A model generated the notes under the pieces. The model did no database searches and had not been told where the DNA came from. It saw only the letters and a list, made by a program, of their open reading frames with translations. A stretch of 53,221 nt of DNA. Origin: a bacterium (GTDB lineage Bacteria; Bacillota; Clostridia; Lachnospirales; Lachnospiraceae). Location of the stretch: assembly GCA_028724545.1 (NCBI GenBank), contig JAQYCU010000037.1:1-53221 (forward strand), in the 5' to 3' direction. Shown here piece by piece: positions 17,661 to 26,037 of this stretch. Position numbers and translations under genes: made by a program. Position 1 is the first letter of the stretch; every line of letters starts with the position of its first letter.

Positions 17661-17697
17661 ATTGTGCAGAATTCAAATTAAGGAGGAATTTACAAAA

Positions 17698-20600
17698 ATG
17701 GCTAGAGCTAAACAATCAATGGATGGTAATACAGCCGCAGCTCATGTAGCATATGCTTACACAGAAGTAGCTGGTATCTATCCTATCACACCTTCAAGCC
17801 CTATGGCTGATTCCGTTGATCAGTGGTCAGCAGCAGGACAGAAGAACATTTTTGGAAGCACAGTTAAAGTTGTAGAGATGGAGTCTGAGGCAGGTGCCGC
17901 AGGTACTGTTCATGGTTCCCTTGCAGCAGGTGCGCTTACTACTACATTTACAGCATCTCAGGGACTTCTTCTTATGATCCCTAATATGTACAAGATTGCA
18001 GGTGAGATGCTCCCTTGTGTATTTGATGTATCAGCACGTACTGTTTCTACACATGCTTTGAATATTTTTGGTGACCATAGTGATGTTTACGCATGTCGTC
18101 AGACAGGTTTCGCTATGTTAGCTGAAACAAACCCACAGGAAGTTATGGATTTAAGCCCTGTTGCACATCTTGCAGCATTAGAGGGAAAAGTTCCATTTAT
18201 TAACTTCTTTGATGGTTTCCGTACATCCCATGAGATTCAGAAGATTGAGAAATGGGATTATGAAGATTTGAAAGAAATGTGTCCAATGGATGCAGTTGAA
18301 GAGTTCCGTAAGCATGCTTTGAATCCGGAACATCCTGCTGCACGTGGTTCTCATGAGAACGGTGACGTATTCTTCCAGCATCGTGAGGCTTGTAACAAAG
18401 CATATGATGCACTTCCTGCAGTTGTTGAGAAGTATATGAAGAAAATCAATGACAAACTTGGTACAGATTATGACTTATTCAACTACTACGGAGCACCCGA
18501 TGCAGACCGTGTTATCGTTGCAATGGGTTCTATCTGTGACGTAGCAGAAGAAGTAATCGATTACTTAACAGCAAAGGGCGAAAAAGTTGGTCTTATCAAA
18601 GTTCGTTTATATCGTCCATGGTCTTCAGAAGCTATCTTAAAGGTACTTCCTAAGACAGCTAAGAAAGTTGCTGTACTCGACCGTACAAAGGAGCCTGGTT
18701 CATTAGGCGATCCTCTTTATTTAGATGTAGCTGCTACACTTCGTGAAGCAGGTCTTAATGATATCATCCTTACTGGTGGACGTTATGGTCTTGGTTCTAA
18801 GGATACACCACCTTCATCTGTATTCGCAATTTTCAAAGAATTAGAGAAGGACAATCCTAAGCCACGTTTCACAGTTGGTATCGTAGATGATGTTACAAAC
18901 TTAAGTTTACCAGAGGTTAAGCCAGCTCCTATCACATCAGCACCAGGAACAAAAGAGTGCAAGTTCTGGGGACTTGGTGGTGACGGTACTGTAGGTGCTA
19001 ACAAGAACTCTACAAAGATTATCGGTGACCACACAGATAAATACATTCAGGCATATTTCCAGTATGACTCAAAGAAGACCGGTGGTGTTACTATTTCCCA
19101 TCTTCGTTTTGGTGATAACCCAATCAAGAGTCCATACTACATCAACCAGGCAGACTTCGTAGCATGTCACAATCCTGCATATGTTATCCAGGGTATGAAG
19201 ATGGCACAGGATGTTAAGCCGGGCGGTGTATTTATGATTAACTGCCAGTGGACTGATGAAGAGTTAGAGCAGCATCTGAATGCAGAAGCAAAGAAATATA
19301 TTGCAGATAACAACATTCAGCTTTACACAATCAATGCGATTGACAAAGCAATCGAAATTGGTATGGGTAAACGTACTAATACAATTCTTCAGTCAGCATT
19401 CTTCAAACTGGCAGACGTTATGCCAATCGATGAGGCTGTTGAATATATGAAACAGGCTGCTAAGAAGTCTTACTCTAAGAAGGGTGATGCAGTTGTAGAA
19501 ATGAACTACAAGGCAATCGACGCTGGTCTGGATGCAGTACATAAAGTAGAAGTTCCTGCATCTTGGTCTAATCCAGAGCCAGACGCTCCTGCAAAAGAAC
19601 TTACAGGTCGTCCTGAAGTTGTTAAATTGGTGAAAGACCTTCTTGAGCCAATTTCTAAGATGGATGGTGACAGTCTTCCTGTTTCAGCATTCATAGAAAA
19701 TCCGGACGGACAGTTTGAAACAGGTGCATCTGCATACGAAAAACGTGGTACTGCTGTAACAGTTCCAGTATGGGACCCAGAGTCATGTGTTCAGTGTAAC
19801 AACTGTGCATTTGTATGTTCTCATGCAACAATTCGTCCATTCTTATTAAGTGAGGATGAAGTAAAAGCAGCACCTTCTAACATTAAGTTAGCAGATACAA
19901 AGCCTAAAGCAGGCGAATTTAAGTTTACAATGAGCGTATCTCCTCTTGACTGTATGGGATGTGGTGAGTGTATCACAGTATGTCCTGCAGCAGACAAGGG
20001 TGCTATCAAGATGGTTCCACAGGAATCACAGGCAGCAGAGCAGCCAGTATTTGATTACTTAGTTGCTAACGTTGGTAAGAAAGATAGTGGATTCGCTGAT
20101 AATACACCTAAGGGAAGCCAGTTCAACCAGCCACTCCTTGAGTTCTCAGGAAGCTGTGCAGGTTGTGCCGAAACATCATATGCACGTCTTGTTACTCAGT
20201 TATTTGGTGAGCAGATGTACATCTCAAATGCAACAGGATGTTCTTCTATCTGGGGTAACCCGGCTGCAACTTCACCATATACAGTAAATAAGGATTCTAA
20301 GAAGGGACCAGCTTGGTCTAACTCCTTATTTGAAGACAATGCTGAGCATGGTTTAGGTATGTATGTAGGTCAGAAGTATCTTCGTGACCAGGCAATTGAA
20401 ATGGTTGAAGAAATCGCTGCATCAGACAAAGCATCAGATGAGTTAAAGGCAGCTATTGCTAAGTATCTCGAAACAAAGGATGATACAAAGGCAAATGCAC
20501 CTGCTACAGAAGCTTTGATTGCAGAGTTAGAGAAATGTGGCTGCGAGAAATCTAAAGCAGTTCTTGCTAAGAAAGATTACCTTTCTAAGAAGTCTGTATG

Positions 20601-21252
20601 GATTTTCGGTGGTGACGGTTGGGCATACGATATCGGATTTGGTGGTCTTGACCACGTACTTGCATCCGGTGAGAATGTAAACGTTATGGTATTTGATACA
20701 GAGATGTATTCTAATACAGGTGGACAGGCATCTAAGGCTTCTAACATCGGTGAAGTTTGTCAGTTCGCTGCTGCTGGTAAAGAAGTAGGTAAGAAGAGTC
20801 TTGCTGAAATCGCTATGAGTTATGGTTATGTATATGTAGCTCAGATTGCACTTGGTGCAAACCCAGCTCAGGCTGTTAAAGCAATCAGCGAAGCTGAAGC
20901 ATATCCGGGACCATCATTAATCATTGGTTACGCTCCATGTGAGCTTCACGGAATTGCTAAGGGTGGTATGAACCACTGCCAGGATGAGATGAAGAAAGCT
21001 GTTAAGGCTGGTTACTGGAACCTCTTCTCATTCAATCCAGAGCTCAAGGCAGAAGGAAAGAATCCATTCACATTCGCTTCTGAGAAGCAGACAGACTTTG
21101 ATGGATATCAGGACTTCCTGAATAACGAAGCTCGTTATACACGTCTTATCAAGCCATTCCCAGAGCGTGCTGAGAAACTCTTTAAAGAGTCAGAGGCTGC
21201 TGCAAAGGCTCGTTTTGAGCACTTACAGAAGTTAGTAGAACTCTACAAATAA
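17698..21252 (+). CDS. nifJ: Pyruvate:ferredoxin (flavodoxin) oxidoreductase, single-chain
   Basis: An 1184-residue PFOR that oxidises pyruvate with CoA to acetyl-CoA, CO2 and reduced ferredoxin; central to clostridial fermentation. Order: pyrimidine-binding domain (YPITPSSPMAD near residue 28), domain II, gamma-like domain (about 420-640), the ferredoxin domain with CVQCNNCAFVC and CMGCGECITVCP, and the ThDP domain with CAGC and GGDGWAYDIG plus YSNTGGQASKAS. This single polypeptide corresponds to fused gamma-delta-alpha-beta subunits. AAGGAGG at 17680-17686 sets the start at 17698. Its codon use is unusually uniform (GTT, CTT, GCT, GGT rich), typical of highly expressed genes. Confidence 0.97.
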   Translation: MARAKQSMDGNTAAAHVAYAYTEVAGIYPITPSSPMADSVDQWSAAGQKNIFGSTVKVVEMESEAGAAGTVHGSLAAGALTTTFTASQGLLLMIPNMYKIAGEMLPCVFDVSARTVSTHALNIFGDHSDVYACRQTGFAMLAETNPQEVMDLSPVAHLAALEGKVPFINFFDGFRTSHEIQKIEKWDYEDLKEMCPMDAVEEFRKHALNPEHPAARGSHENGDVFFQHREACNKAYDALPAVVEKYMKKINDKLGTDYDLFNYYGAPDADRVIVAMGSICDVAEEVIDYLTAKGEKVGLIKVRLYRPWSSEAILKVLPKTAKKVAVLDRTKEPGSLGDPLYLDVAATLREAGLNDIILTGGRYGLGSKDTPPSSVFAIFKELEKDNPKPRFTVGIVDDVTNLSLPEVKPAPITSAPGTKECKFWGLGGDGTVGANKNSTKIIGDHTDKYIQAYFQYDSKKTGGVTISHLRFGDNPIKSPYYINQADFVACHNPAYVIQGMKMAQDVKPGGVFMINCQWTDEELEQHLNAEAKKYIADNNIQLYTINAIDKAIEIGMGKRTNTILQSAFFKLADVMPIDEAVEYMKQAAKKSYSKKGDAVVEMNYKAIDAGLDAVHKVEVPASWSNPEPDAPAKELTGRPEVVKLVKDLLEPISKMDGDSLPVSAFIENPDGQFETGASAYEKRGTAVTVPVWDPESCVQCNNCAFVCSHATIRPFLLSEDEVKAAPSNIKLADTKPKAGEFKFTMSVSPLDCMGCGECITVCPAADKGAIKMVPQESQAAEQPVFDYLVANVGKKDSGFADNTPKGSQFNQPLLEFSGSCAGCAETSYARLVTQLFGEQMYISNATGCSSIWGNPAATSPYTVNKDSKKGPAWSNSLFEDNAEHGLGMYVGQKYLRDQAIEMVEEIAASDKASDELKAAIAKYLETKDDTKANAPATEALIAELEKCGCEKSKAVLAKKDYLSKKSVWIFGGDGWAYDIGFGGLDHVLASGENVNVMVFDTEMYSNTGGQASKASNIGEVCQFAAAGKEVGKKSLAEIAMSYGYVYVAQIALGANPAQAVKAISEAEAYPGPSLIIGYAPCELHGIAKGGMNHCQDEMKKAVKAGYWNLFSFNPELKAEGKNPFTFASEKQTDFDGYQDFLNNEARYTRLIKPFPERAEKLFKESEAAAKARFEHLQKLVELYK

Positions 21253-21284
21253 TCGTTTTTACAATAGAACGATATCATAAAAAG

Positions 21285-21325
21285 CAAAAGTCCCGTGGAA
21301 ATATTATTTTCATGGGACTTTTGTA
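21285..21325 (+). terminator. Terminator of nifJ
   Basis: CAAAAGTCCCGTGGAAA (from 21285) pairs with TTTTCATGGGACTTTTG (ending at 21323) around a short loop, with one G-U pair. The T-run is part of the 3' arm. Confidence 0.8.
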
Positions 21326-21350
21326 AATAAGGAAAAAGGAGCAGGAACAT

Positions 21351-21854
21351 ATGGAAACGAGAAAAGAAAAAGCTATTCGTCTGTTTAAAAGTGGATATAA
21401 CTGTTCCCAGTCTGTATTTGCAGCATATGCTGACAAATATGGGATTGATGAAGAAACGGCATTCAGACTGTCAGCATCATTCGGTGGTGGTATGGGACGT
21501 ATGCGTGAAGTCTGTGGGGCAGTGTCCGGTATGTTTATGGTTGCAGGACTGGAAACGGGGGCTACCGAAGGAAAAGATGCAGAAGGAAAAAAAGCCAATT
21601 ATGATATGGTGCAGAAAATGGCGGAAGCCTATCGCAAAGAAAATGGCTCCATTATATGCAAAGAATTATTAGGGCTTGTGCCGATGCCTGAAAGTAAAAC
21701 GAGAGAGGCAGAAAGTACGGTTACGGCAGCTGCGTTTACAGATACCCGTCCTGAGGCACGCACGGAAGAATATTATCAGAAAAGACCTTGTGTTGAACTG
21801 GTAGGACAGGCGTGTGACATTATTGAAAATGTTTTATATGCAGCAGAAAAATAA
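21351..21854 (+). CDS. C_GCAxxG_C_C family putative redox protein
   Basis: A 167-residue protein of the CGAxxGCC family, whose conserved cysteines are thought to be redox active; biochemical role unknown. It has an N-terminal GYNCSQSVF, the central CGAVSG motif near residue 61, and two later cysteines (IICKELLG and PCVELVGQACD). AAAAAGGAG precedes the ATG. It stands alone between two terminators, directly after nifJ. Confidence 0.85.
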   Translation: METRKEKAIRLFKSGYNCSQSVFAAYADKYGIDEETAFRLSASFGGGMGRMREVCGAVSGMFMVAGLETGATEGKDAEGKKANYDMVQKMAEAYRKENGSIICKELLGLVPMPESKTREAESTVTAAAFTDTRPEARTEEYYQKRPCVELVGQACDIIENVLYAAEK

Positions 21855-21867
21855 CGGCTAAGCAATA

Positions 21868-21910
21868 AAAAACTGACATACCGGAAGTGGAAAGGATATG
21901 TCAGTTTTTT
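21868..21910. terminator. Bidirectional terminator between CGAxxGCC gene and tmcAL
   Basis: AAAAACTGACATA (21868-21880) pairs with TATGTCAGTTTTT (21897-21909). A T-run follows on the plus strand and the upstream A-run serves the minus strand. Convergent genes flank it. Confidence 0.85.
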
Positions 21911-21931
21911 GAGTAATAAAAGTTATGAAAG

Positions 21932-23305
21932 TTATAAGATAACAGGTTTTTGTCTGTATTCATCAGGAAGTTTCAGCTGGTATTTTCTGCTTTGTACCTG
22001 TGAATATAAATTTGCAGCCATAATATCTTTTTCGTAAAGGCGGCACGCATAGTTTACATAGGCATCAACTGGCTTGCCGAAAGAACCTGCATACGCCAGT
22101 ATAGAATCTGCAAAGTCGAAATTCTGAATCTGTGCAAGACCGTCTGCCGGTTTTGTAATAATAGGAATACTGCTTTCCTCGCGTAGCAGATAGCTTGCTT
22201 TTTTTTGAAAGCCAAGCAATCTTGCATAAGGAACAACCGGAAAGAAAAATTGTCCGTCAGCATTTTTTGTATGCTGTGGTGTGAGTGGGTTTGCCAAAGG
22301 ATAGGAAACAGACTCTTCGTGAATATCGAGCAGCAGATGCAAAAGCACACGGCTGATACGGCTGTGCGTATACTGTTTTGTCTTTAATAAACCAGTAAAA
22401 GAAGAATAGGTGTCAAAATCAGCCAGACAGTTTCGGATGCGATAATAAAGCTCCGGTGTCATATCCAGAATCGTTGCAGTATTTGCAGCAGAATCCGTTT
22501 TTTGGAAATGGTTTTGCAGACAATAATAGAGCAGGACAGAAAAATCGTCTTCTGTCACAGGAAAACGGTTTTTTTCTTGCCTTAAAAGCGAAACAACGGC
22601 ATCAGGCATCACCTTCCCGGCAATGGAAAAGAAGTCTGTCATAGTATCGTTGCCTGTCAGGCTCTGCTTCCGGATTGCAGTGGCAGAAGCAAAAGAACTT
22701 TCCAAAGAGTCAGAATGATAGCCGGAATCACATCTTCTGATGGCATAAGGGCGAAGAGTACTGTTAAGGACACGGAGTGCTTTTAAATATTCAATTGCCA
22801 GAATGTTATTAGGAGAAGAAAGTAAATCCGGGTTATCCAGACACTCATTTGGAAAAACGGTTTCCAGTGCTTTCTGGCGTGCTGCCGGAAAAGAAAGTCC
22901 CTGTGAAGTAAATACTGTAACCTGTTCATAAAACGATTCCGGGGGAAATGCCAGAAAATCAGCAATTTTTTGAAGAAGTGCAAGGTTGTCACACTCACAG
23001 CCAAAACAAATGCCGTCAACAAAAGAAAGAGATGAGAGCAGGGAAACACCAGCCATGGCAAACTGTTCGGCACTGGCTGTCGCGTAGCAGACAGGAAGTT
23101 CAAATACAAGCGAAATTCCACTTGCCAATGCCATTTCACTGCGCAAATATTTATCTGTCCAGGCAGGAACACCACGCTGTACAAAATCGCCACTCATTAC
23201 GACAACAACGTGTTCGGCTCCGGTCATTTCTTTTATTTTGTTAATTTGATATAAATGCCCATTGTGAAAGGGATTGTATTCTGTAATAATTCCAATGGTT
23301 TTCAT
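21932..23305 (-). CDS. tmcAL: tRNA(Met) cytidine acetate ligase (YlbM family)
   Basis: A 457-residue nucleotidyltransferase-fold protein. Family members activate acetate with ATP to acetylate C34 of elongator tRNA(Met). The N terminus MKTIGIITEYNPFHNGH carries the HxGH-like adenylate-binding motif, followed by VMSGDFVQRGVPAWTDK. The start at 23305 is chosen over longer forms because GGAG lies eight bases upstream and family proteins begin at this methionine. It sits divergently from degV and two genes from ackA, so an acetate-handling neighbourhood is suggested, though this is inference. Confidence 0.9.
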   Translation of the reverse strand: MKTIGIITEYNPFHNGHLYQINKIKEMTGAEHVVVVMSGDFVQRGVPAWTDKYLRSEMALASGISLVFELPVCYATASAEQFAMAGVSLLSSLSFVDGICFGCECDNLALLQKIADFLAFPPESFYEQVTVFTSQGLSFPAARQKALETVFPNECLDNPDLLSSPNNILAIEYLKALRVLNSTLRPYAIRRCDSGYHSDSLESSFASATAIRKQSLTGNDTMTDFFSIAGKVMPDAVVSLLRQEKNRFPVTEDDFSVLLYYCLQNHFQKTDSAANTATILDMTPELYYRIRNCLADFDTYSSFTGLLKTKQYTHSRISRVLLHLLLDIHEESVSYPLANPLTPQHTKNADGQFFFPVVPYARLLGFQKKASYLLREESSIPIITKPADGLAQIQNFDFADSILAYAGSFGKPVDAYVNYACRLYEKDIMAANLYSQVQSRKYQLKLPDEYRQKPVIL

Positions 23306-23391
23306 AGGATACTCCATTTTCTGCGTTATTTCTTGCTTTGCTTCTGATTTTATTCCCATTAAAAGGAAAGAAACAAAAATCTTTTGGCTAT

Positions 23392-23420
23392 ATTGTACTA
23401 GACAAAGAAAATTGTATCAA
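23392..23420 (-). promoter_or_regulatory. Promoter of tmcAL
   Basis: Minus strand TTGATA (23415-23420), 17-bp spacer, TACAAT (23392-23397), each 5/6. It overlaps the degV promoter on the other strand, so the two should exclude each other for polymerase binding. Confidence 0.6.
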
Positions 23421-23427
23421 GTATACT
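23399..23427 (+). promoter_or_regulatory. Promoter of degV
   Basis: TAGACA (23399-23404), 17-bp spacer, TATACT (23422-23427), each 5/6. Start near 23434, leader about 50 nt. Overlaps the oppositely oriented tmcAL promoter. Confidence 0.65.
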
Positions 23428-23485
23428 TTTATAGGAAAATGTTAGGAAACATTGCAATGGCAATGATGGAATAGGAGGAGAAGAC

Positions 23486-24367
23486 GTGCAGAAAGATTAT
23501 GTTATTGTTACAGATTCAACAGCAAATTTGCCAGAAGAAATGATTGAAAAGTATGGTGTAGAAGTGCTTTCCTTAAACTATTATGTAGATGGAAAAGAGT
23601 ATAAAGGTTATGAAAAAGGCAAGAAAATGGACTTGTCTGCTTTTTACGATATGATGAGAGAAAAGAAAGAGATTACAACATCATTAGTAAATCTTCAGGA
23701 GGCAGAAGAATTATTTGAGCGTCTGTTGTCGGCAGGAAACAATATTTTCTATATTGGTTTTTCTTCTGGATTGAGTGGCACATATCAGGCGTTGGAAATG
23801 GTATTAGATGAAATGAGGGAAAAATATCCGGAGCAGGCCATTTATTCTGTAGATTCGCTGGCTGCAGCGTTAGGCGAGGGACTTTTGGTATATCATGCAT
23901 TGCAGAACAGAGAGAAAGGAATGTCGCTGGAGGAAAATGTACAGTGGGTAACAGACAACCGTCTGCATCTGTGTCATTGGTTCTCTGTAGATGATTTGTT
24001 CTTCTTAAAGAGAGGAGGACGTATCTCTTCAACAACAGCTATTGTCGGAACAGCATTAAATATCAAGCCGGTTCTTCACGTAGATGATGAAGGACATTTA
24101 ATTGCCGTATCCAATGTAAGAGGCAGAAAAAAGGCACTGGATGCTTTGGTAAAACATATGGAAGAAACTATTTCACAGGATAAAGACCAGCCGGTTTACA
24201 TCAGTCACGGCGATTGCTTAGAAGATGCTGAGTATCTTGTGGACAGAATTAATAAAAAACTGTCGATTGACAAGGAAAATATTATGGTTGGTATTCTGGA
24301 CCCTGTAATCGGCTCTCATTCCGGTCCGGGAACGATTGCCGTATTTTTCCTGGGAACAGAAAGATAG
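23486..24367 (+). CDS. DegV family fatty-acid-binding protein, GTG start
   Basis: A 293-residue DegV protein. The family binds fatty acids in a two-domain fold; FakB members present them to the kinase FakA for phosphorylation. Motifs visible: VTDSTANLP at the N terminus, TSLVN in the fatty acid head-group region, FSSGLSGTYQ, VDSLAAALGEG, and LKRGGRISSTTA. The start is GTG at 23486, with AGGAGGAG at 23473-23480. No fakA-like gene is near, so a FakB role is only possible. Confidence 0.9.
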   Translation: MQKDYVIVTDSTANLPEEMIEKYGVEVLSLNYYVDGKEYKGYEKGKKMDLSAFYDMMREKKEITTSLVNLQEAEELFERLLSAGNNIFYIGFSSGLSGTYQALEMVLDEMREKYPEQAIYSVDSLAAALGEGLLVYHALQNREKGMSLEENVQWVTDNRLHLCHWFSVDDLFFLKRGGRISSTTAIVGTALNIKPVLHVDDEGHLIAVSNVRGRKKALDALVKHMEETISQDKDQPVYISHGDCLEDAEYLVDRINKKLSIDKENIMVGILDPVIGSHSGPGTIAVFFLGTER

Positions 24368-24389
24368 ATAAAACTCAGTTGTTCTTGCG

Positions 24390-24418
24390 TTGCACCTTTT
24401 GGAAAAATGGTATACAAT
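24390..24418 (+). promoter_or_regulatory. Probable promoter of ackA
   Basis: TTGCAC (24390-24395), 17-bp spacer, TACAAT (24413-24418), in the gap between degV and ackA. The -35 is weak, so ackA may also be read from the degV promoter. Confidence 0.5.
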
Positions 24419-24458
24419 AGTTAGCAGATTATGCCGTCAGGCGGAAAGAGGTTTCACT

Positions 24459-25643
24459 ATGAAGATATTAGTAGTAAATTGTGGTAGTTCATCTTTAAAG
24501 TTTCAGTTAATTGATTCGGAGACAGAGAATGTAAGTGCCTCCGGTCTGTGTGAGCGAATTGGGTTAGACGGAAGCGTAACTTACAAGGCAAATGGCGAAA
24601 AATACGAAAAAGAGATTGCTCTGCCGGACCATGAAGTTGCAATAAAAACAGTTCTGGAACTTTTACTGGATAAGAAGATTGGAGTGTTAGATTCCCTTTC
24701 AGAAATCAATGCAGTAGGTCACCGTCTTGTACATGGTGGTGAAAAATTTGCATCTTCTGTTGTCATTAATGAAGATGTTATCAAAACGATTGAATCGTGT
24801 AATGATTTGGCACCTCTTCACAATCCAGCCAATTTGCTTGGTGTCCGTGCATGTCAGGAAGTTATGCCGGGTGTTCCAAACGTGGCAGTATTTGATACGG
24901 CATTTCATCAGACAATGCCTAAGAAAGCATATTTATATGGATTGCCAAAAGAATATTATACAAAATATGGCGTGCGCCGTTACGGTTTTCATGGGACAAG
25001 CCACAGCTTTGTATCAAAGCGTCTGGCAGAATTAGCAGGATTAGAACTTGAAAATTCTAAATTAATTATTTGCCATATCGGAAGTGGAGCAAGTATTTCA
25101 GCTGTAAAAAATGGCAAAAGCATTGATACCACAATGGGTATGACACCTTTGGAAGGTTTGATGATGGGAACACGTTCCGGAGATATTGACCCGGCGATTA
25201 TTGAATATATTTGCAACAAGGAAAATATATCTGTCAGTGAGATGACCACGATTTTAAATAAAAAGTCAGGTGCTTTGGGATTATCAGGAGTTTCTAATGA
25301 TTACCGTGACCTGATTGAAGCAATGGAAGCAGGCAATGAAGATGCGAAAAATGCCATTGAAGTTATGGTATACCGGGTAGCTAAATACATTGGTGCATAT
25401 TATGTGGCACTGGGTGGAGCAGATGCGATTGCCTTAACGGCAGGTGTCGGCGAGAATAATGCCATGATTCGTAAGATGCTTGTAGAAAGTCTGGGCGCAC
25501 TTGGTATTGTGCTGGATGCAGAGAAGAATAAAGTACGTGGCGAAGAAATTCTGCTGACAAAACCGGAAAGCAAGATTCCTGTCTGGGTAGTACCGACAAA
25601 TGAAGAACTTGCCATTGCGCGTGAAACAGCAAGATTAGTATAA
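24459..25643 (+). CDS. ackA: Acetate kinase
   Basis: A 394-residue acetate kinase that transfers phosphate from acetyl phosphate to ADP, yielding acetate and ATP. Motifs: VNCGSSSLKF at the N terminus, GHRLVHGGEKF, FDTAFHQTMP (with the catalytic aspartate), RYGFHGTSH, GSGASI and GTRSGDIDP. Start 24459 is preferred to the longer frame because AAAGAGG precedes it and the sequence begins exactly at the family start. The usual partner pta is not adjacent; degV is upstream and rpmF downstream. Confidence 0.96.
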   Translation: MKILVVNCGSSSLKFQLIDSETENVSASGLCERIGLDGSVTYKANGEKYEKEIALPDHEVAIKTVLELLLDKKIGVLDSLSEINAVGHRLVHGGEKFASSVVINEDVIKTIESCNDLAPLHNPANLLGVRACQEVMPGVPNVAVFDTAFHQTMPKKAYLYGLPKEYYTKYGVRRYGFHGTSHSFVSKRLAELAGLELENSKLIICHIGSGASISAVKNGKSIDTTMGMTPLEGLMMGTRSGDIDPAIIEYICNKENISVSEMTTILNKKSGALGLSGVSNDYRDLIEAMEAGNEDAKNAIEVMVYRVAKYIGAYYVALGGADAIALTAGVGENNAMIRKMLVESLGALGIVLDAEKNKVRGEEILLTKPESKIPVWVVPTNEELAIARETARLV

Positions 25644-25660
25644 AAAATCATAAAAAAATG

Positions 25661-25689
25661 TTGACAAATGCTTGTTATATTGATATAAT
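25661..25689 (+). promoter_or_regulatory. Full-consensus SigA promoter before rpmF
   Basis: TTGACA (25661-25666), 17-bp spacer ending TGA, TATAAT (25684-25689). Both hexamers are perfect and an extended -10 TGn is present. The leader to rpmF is about 75 nt. Confidence 0.88.
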
Positions 25690-25772
25690 CGAAAAAGTGT
25701 TGTAATTGCAAAGAAAGAGTAATTATGGCGAGTGAGTAGAGGAAATGAGTACAAATCGGGAGGTGGAATAGA

Positions 25773-25955
25773 ATGTCTATTTGTCCAAAAAATAAATCTT
25801 CAAAGGCTAGAAGAGATAAAAGAAGAGCAAACTGGAAAATGTCTGCACCAAACTTAGTTAAGTGCAGCAAGTGTGGAGCATTAATGATGCCTCACAGAGT
25901 ATGCAAATCTTGTGGCTCATATAACAAGAAAGAGATTCTTGCAAACGCTGAGTAA
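25773..25955 (+). CDS. rpmF: 50S ribosomal protein L32
   Basis: A 60-residue L32. The N terminus is basic (KNKSSKARRDKRRANWK) and a four-cysteine zinc ribbon CSKC...CKSC is retained, so it is the zinc-binding (C+) form rather than a zinc-independent paralogue. GGGAGGTGG precedes the ATG. In many Firmicutes rpmF follows a yceD-type DUF177 gene; here that gene is absent between ackA and rpmF. Confidence 0.96.
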   Translation: MSICPKNKSSKARRDKRRANWKMSAPNLVKCSKCGALMMPHRVCKSCGSYNKKEILANAE

Positions 25956-25997
25956 TACGACGATTTCGTATGTAAGAAGATGAATAAGAAAAGCAGA

Positions 25998-26037
25998 CGG
26001 AGATAAGCAGAAGTTACTTCTGCTTATCTCTGTTTTT
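25998..26037. terminator. Terminator after rpmF, overlapping the end of the minus-strand gene
   Basis: AGATAAGCAGAAG (26001-26013) pairs with CTTCTGCTTATCT (26017-26029), extended by three more pairs including one G-U, then five T at 26033-26037. The last codons of the convergent minus-strand gene lie within the hairpin. Confidence 0.85.
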
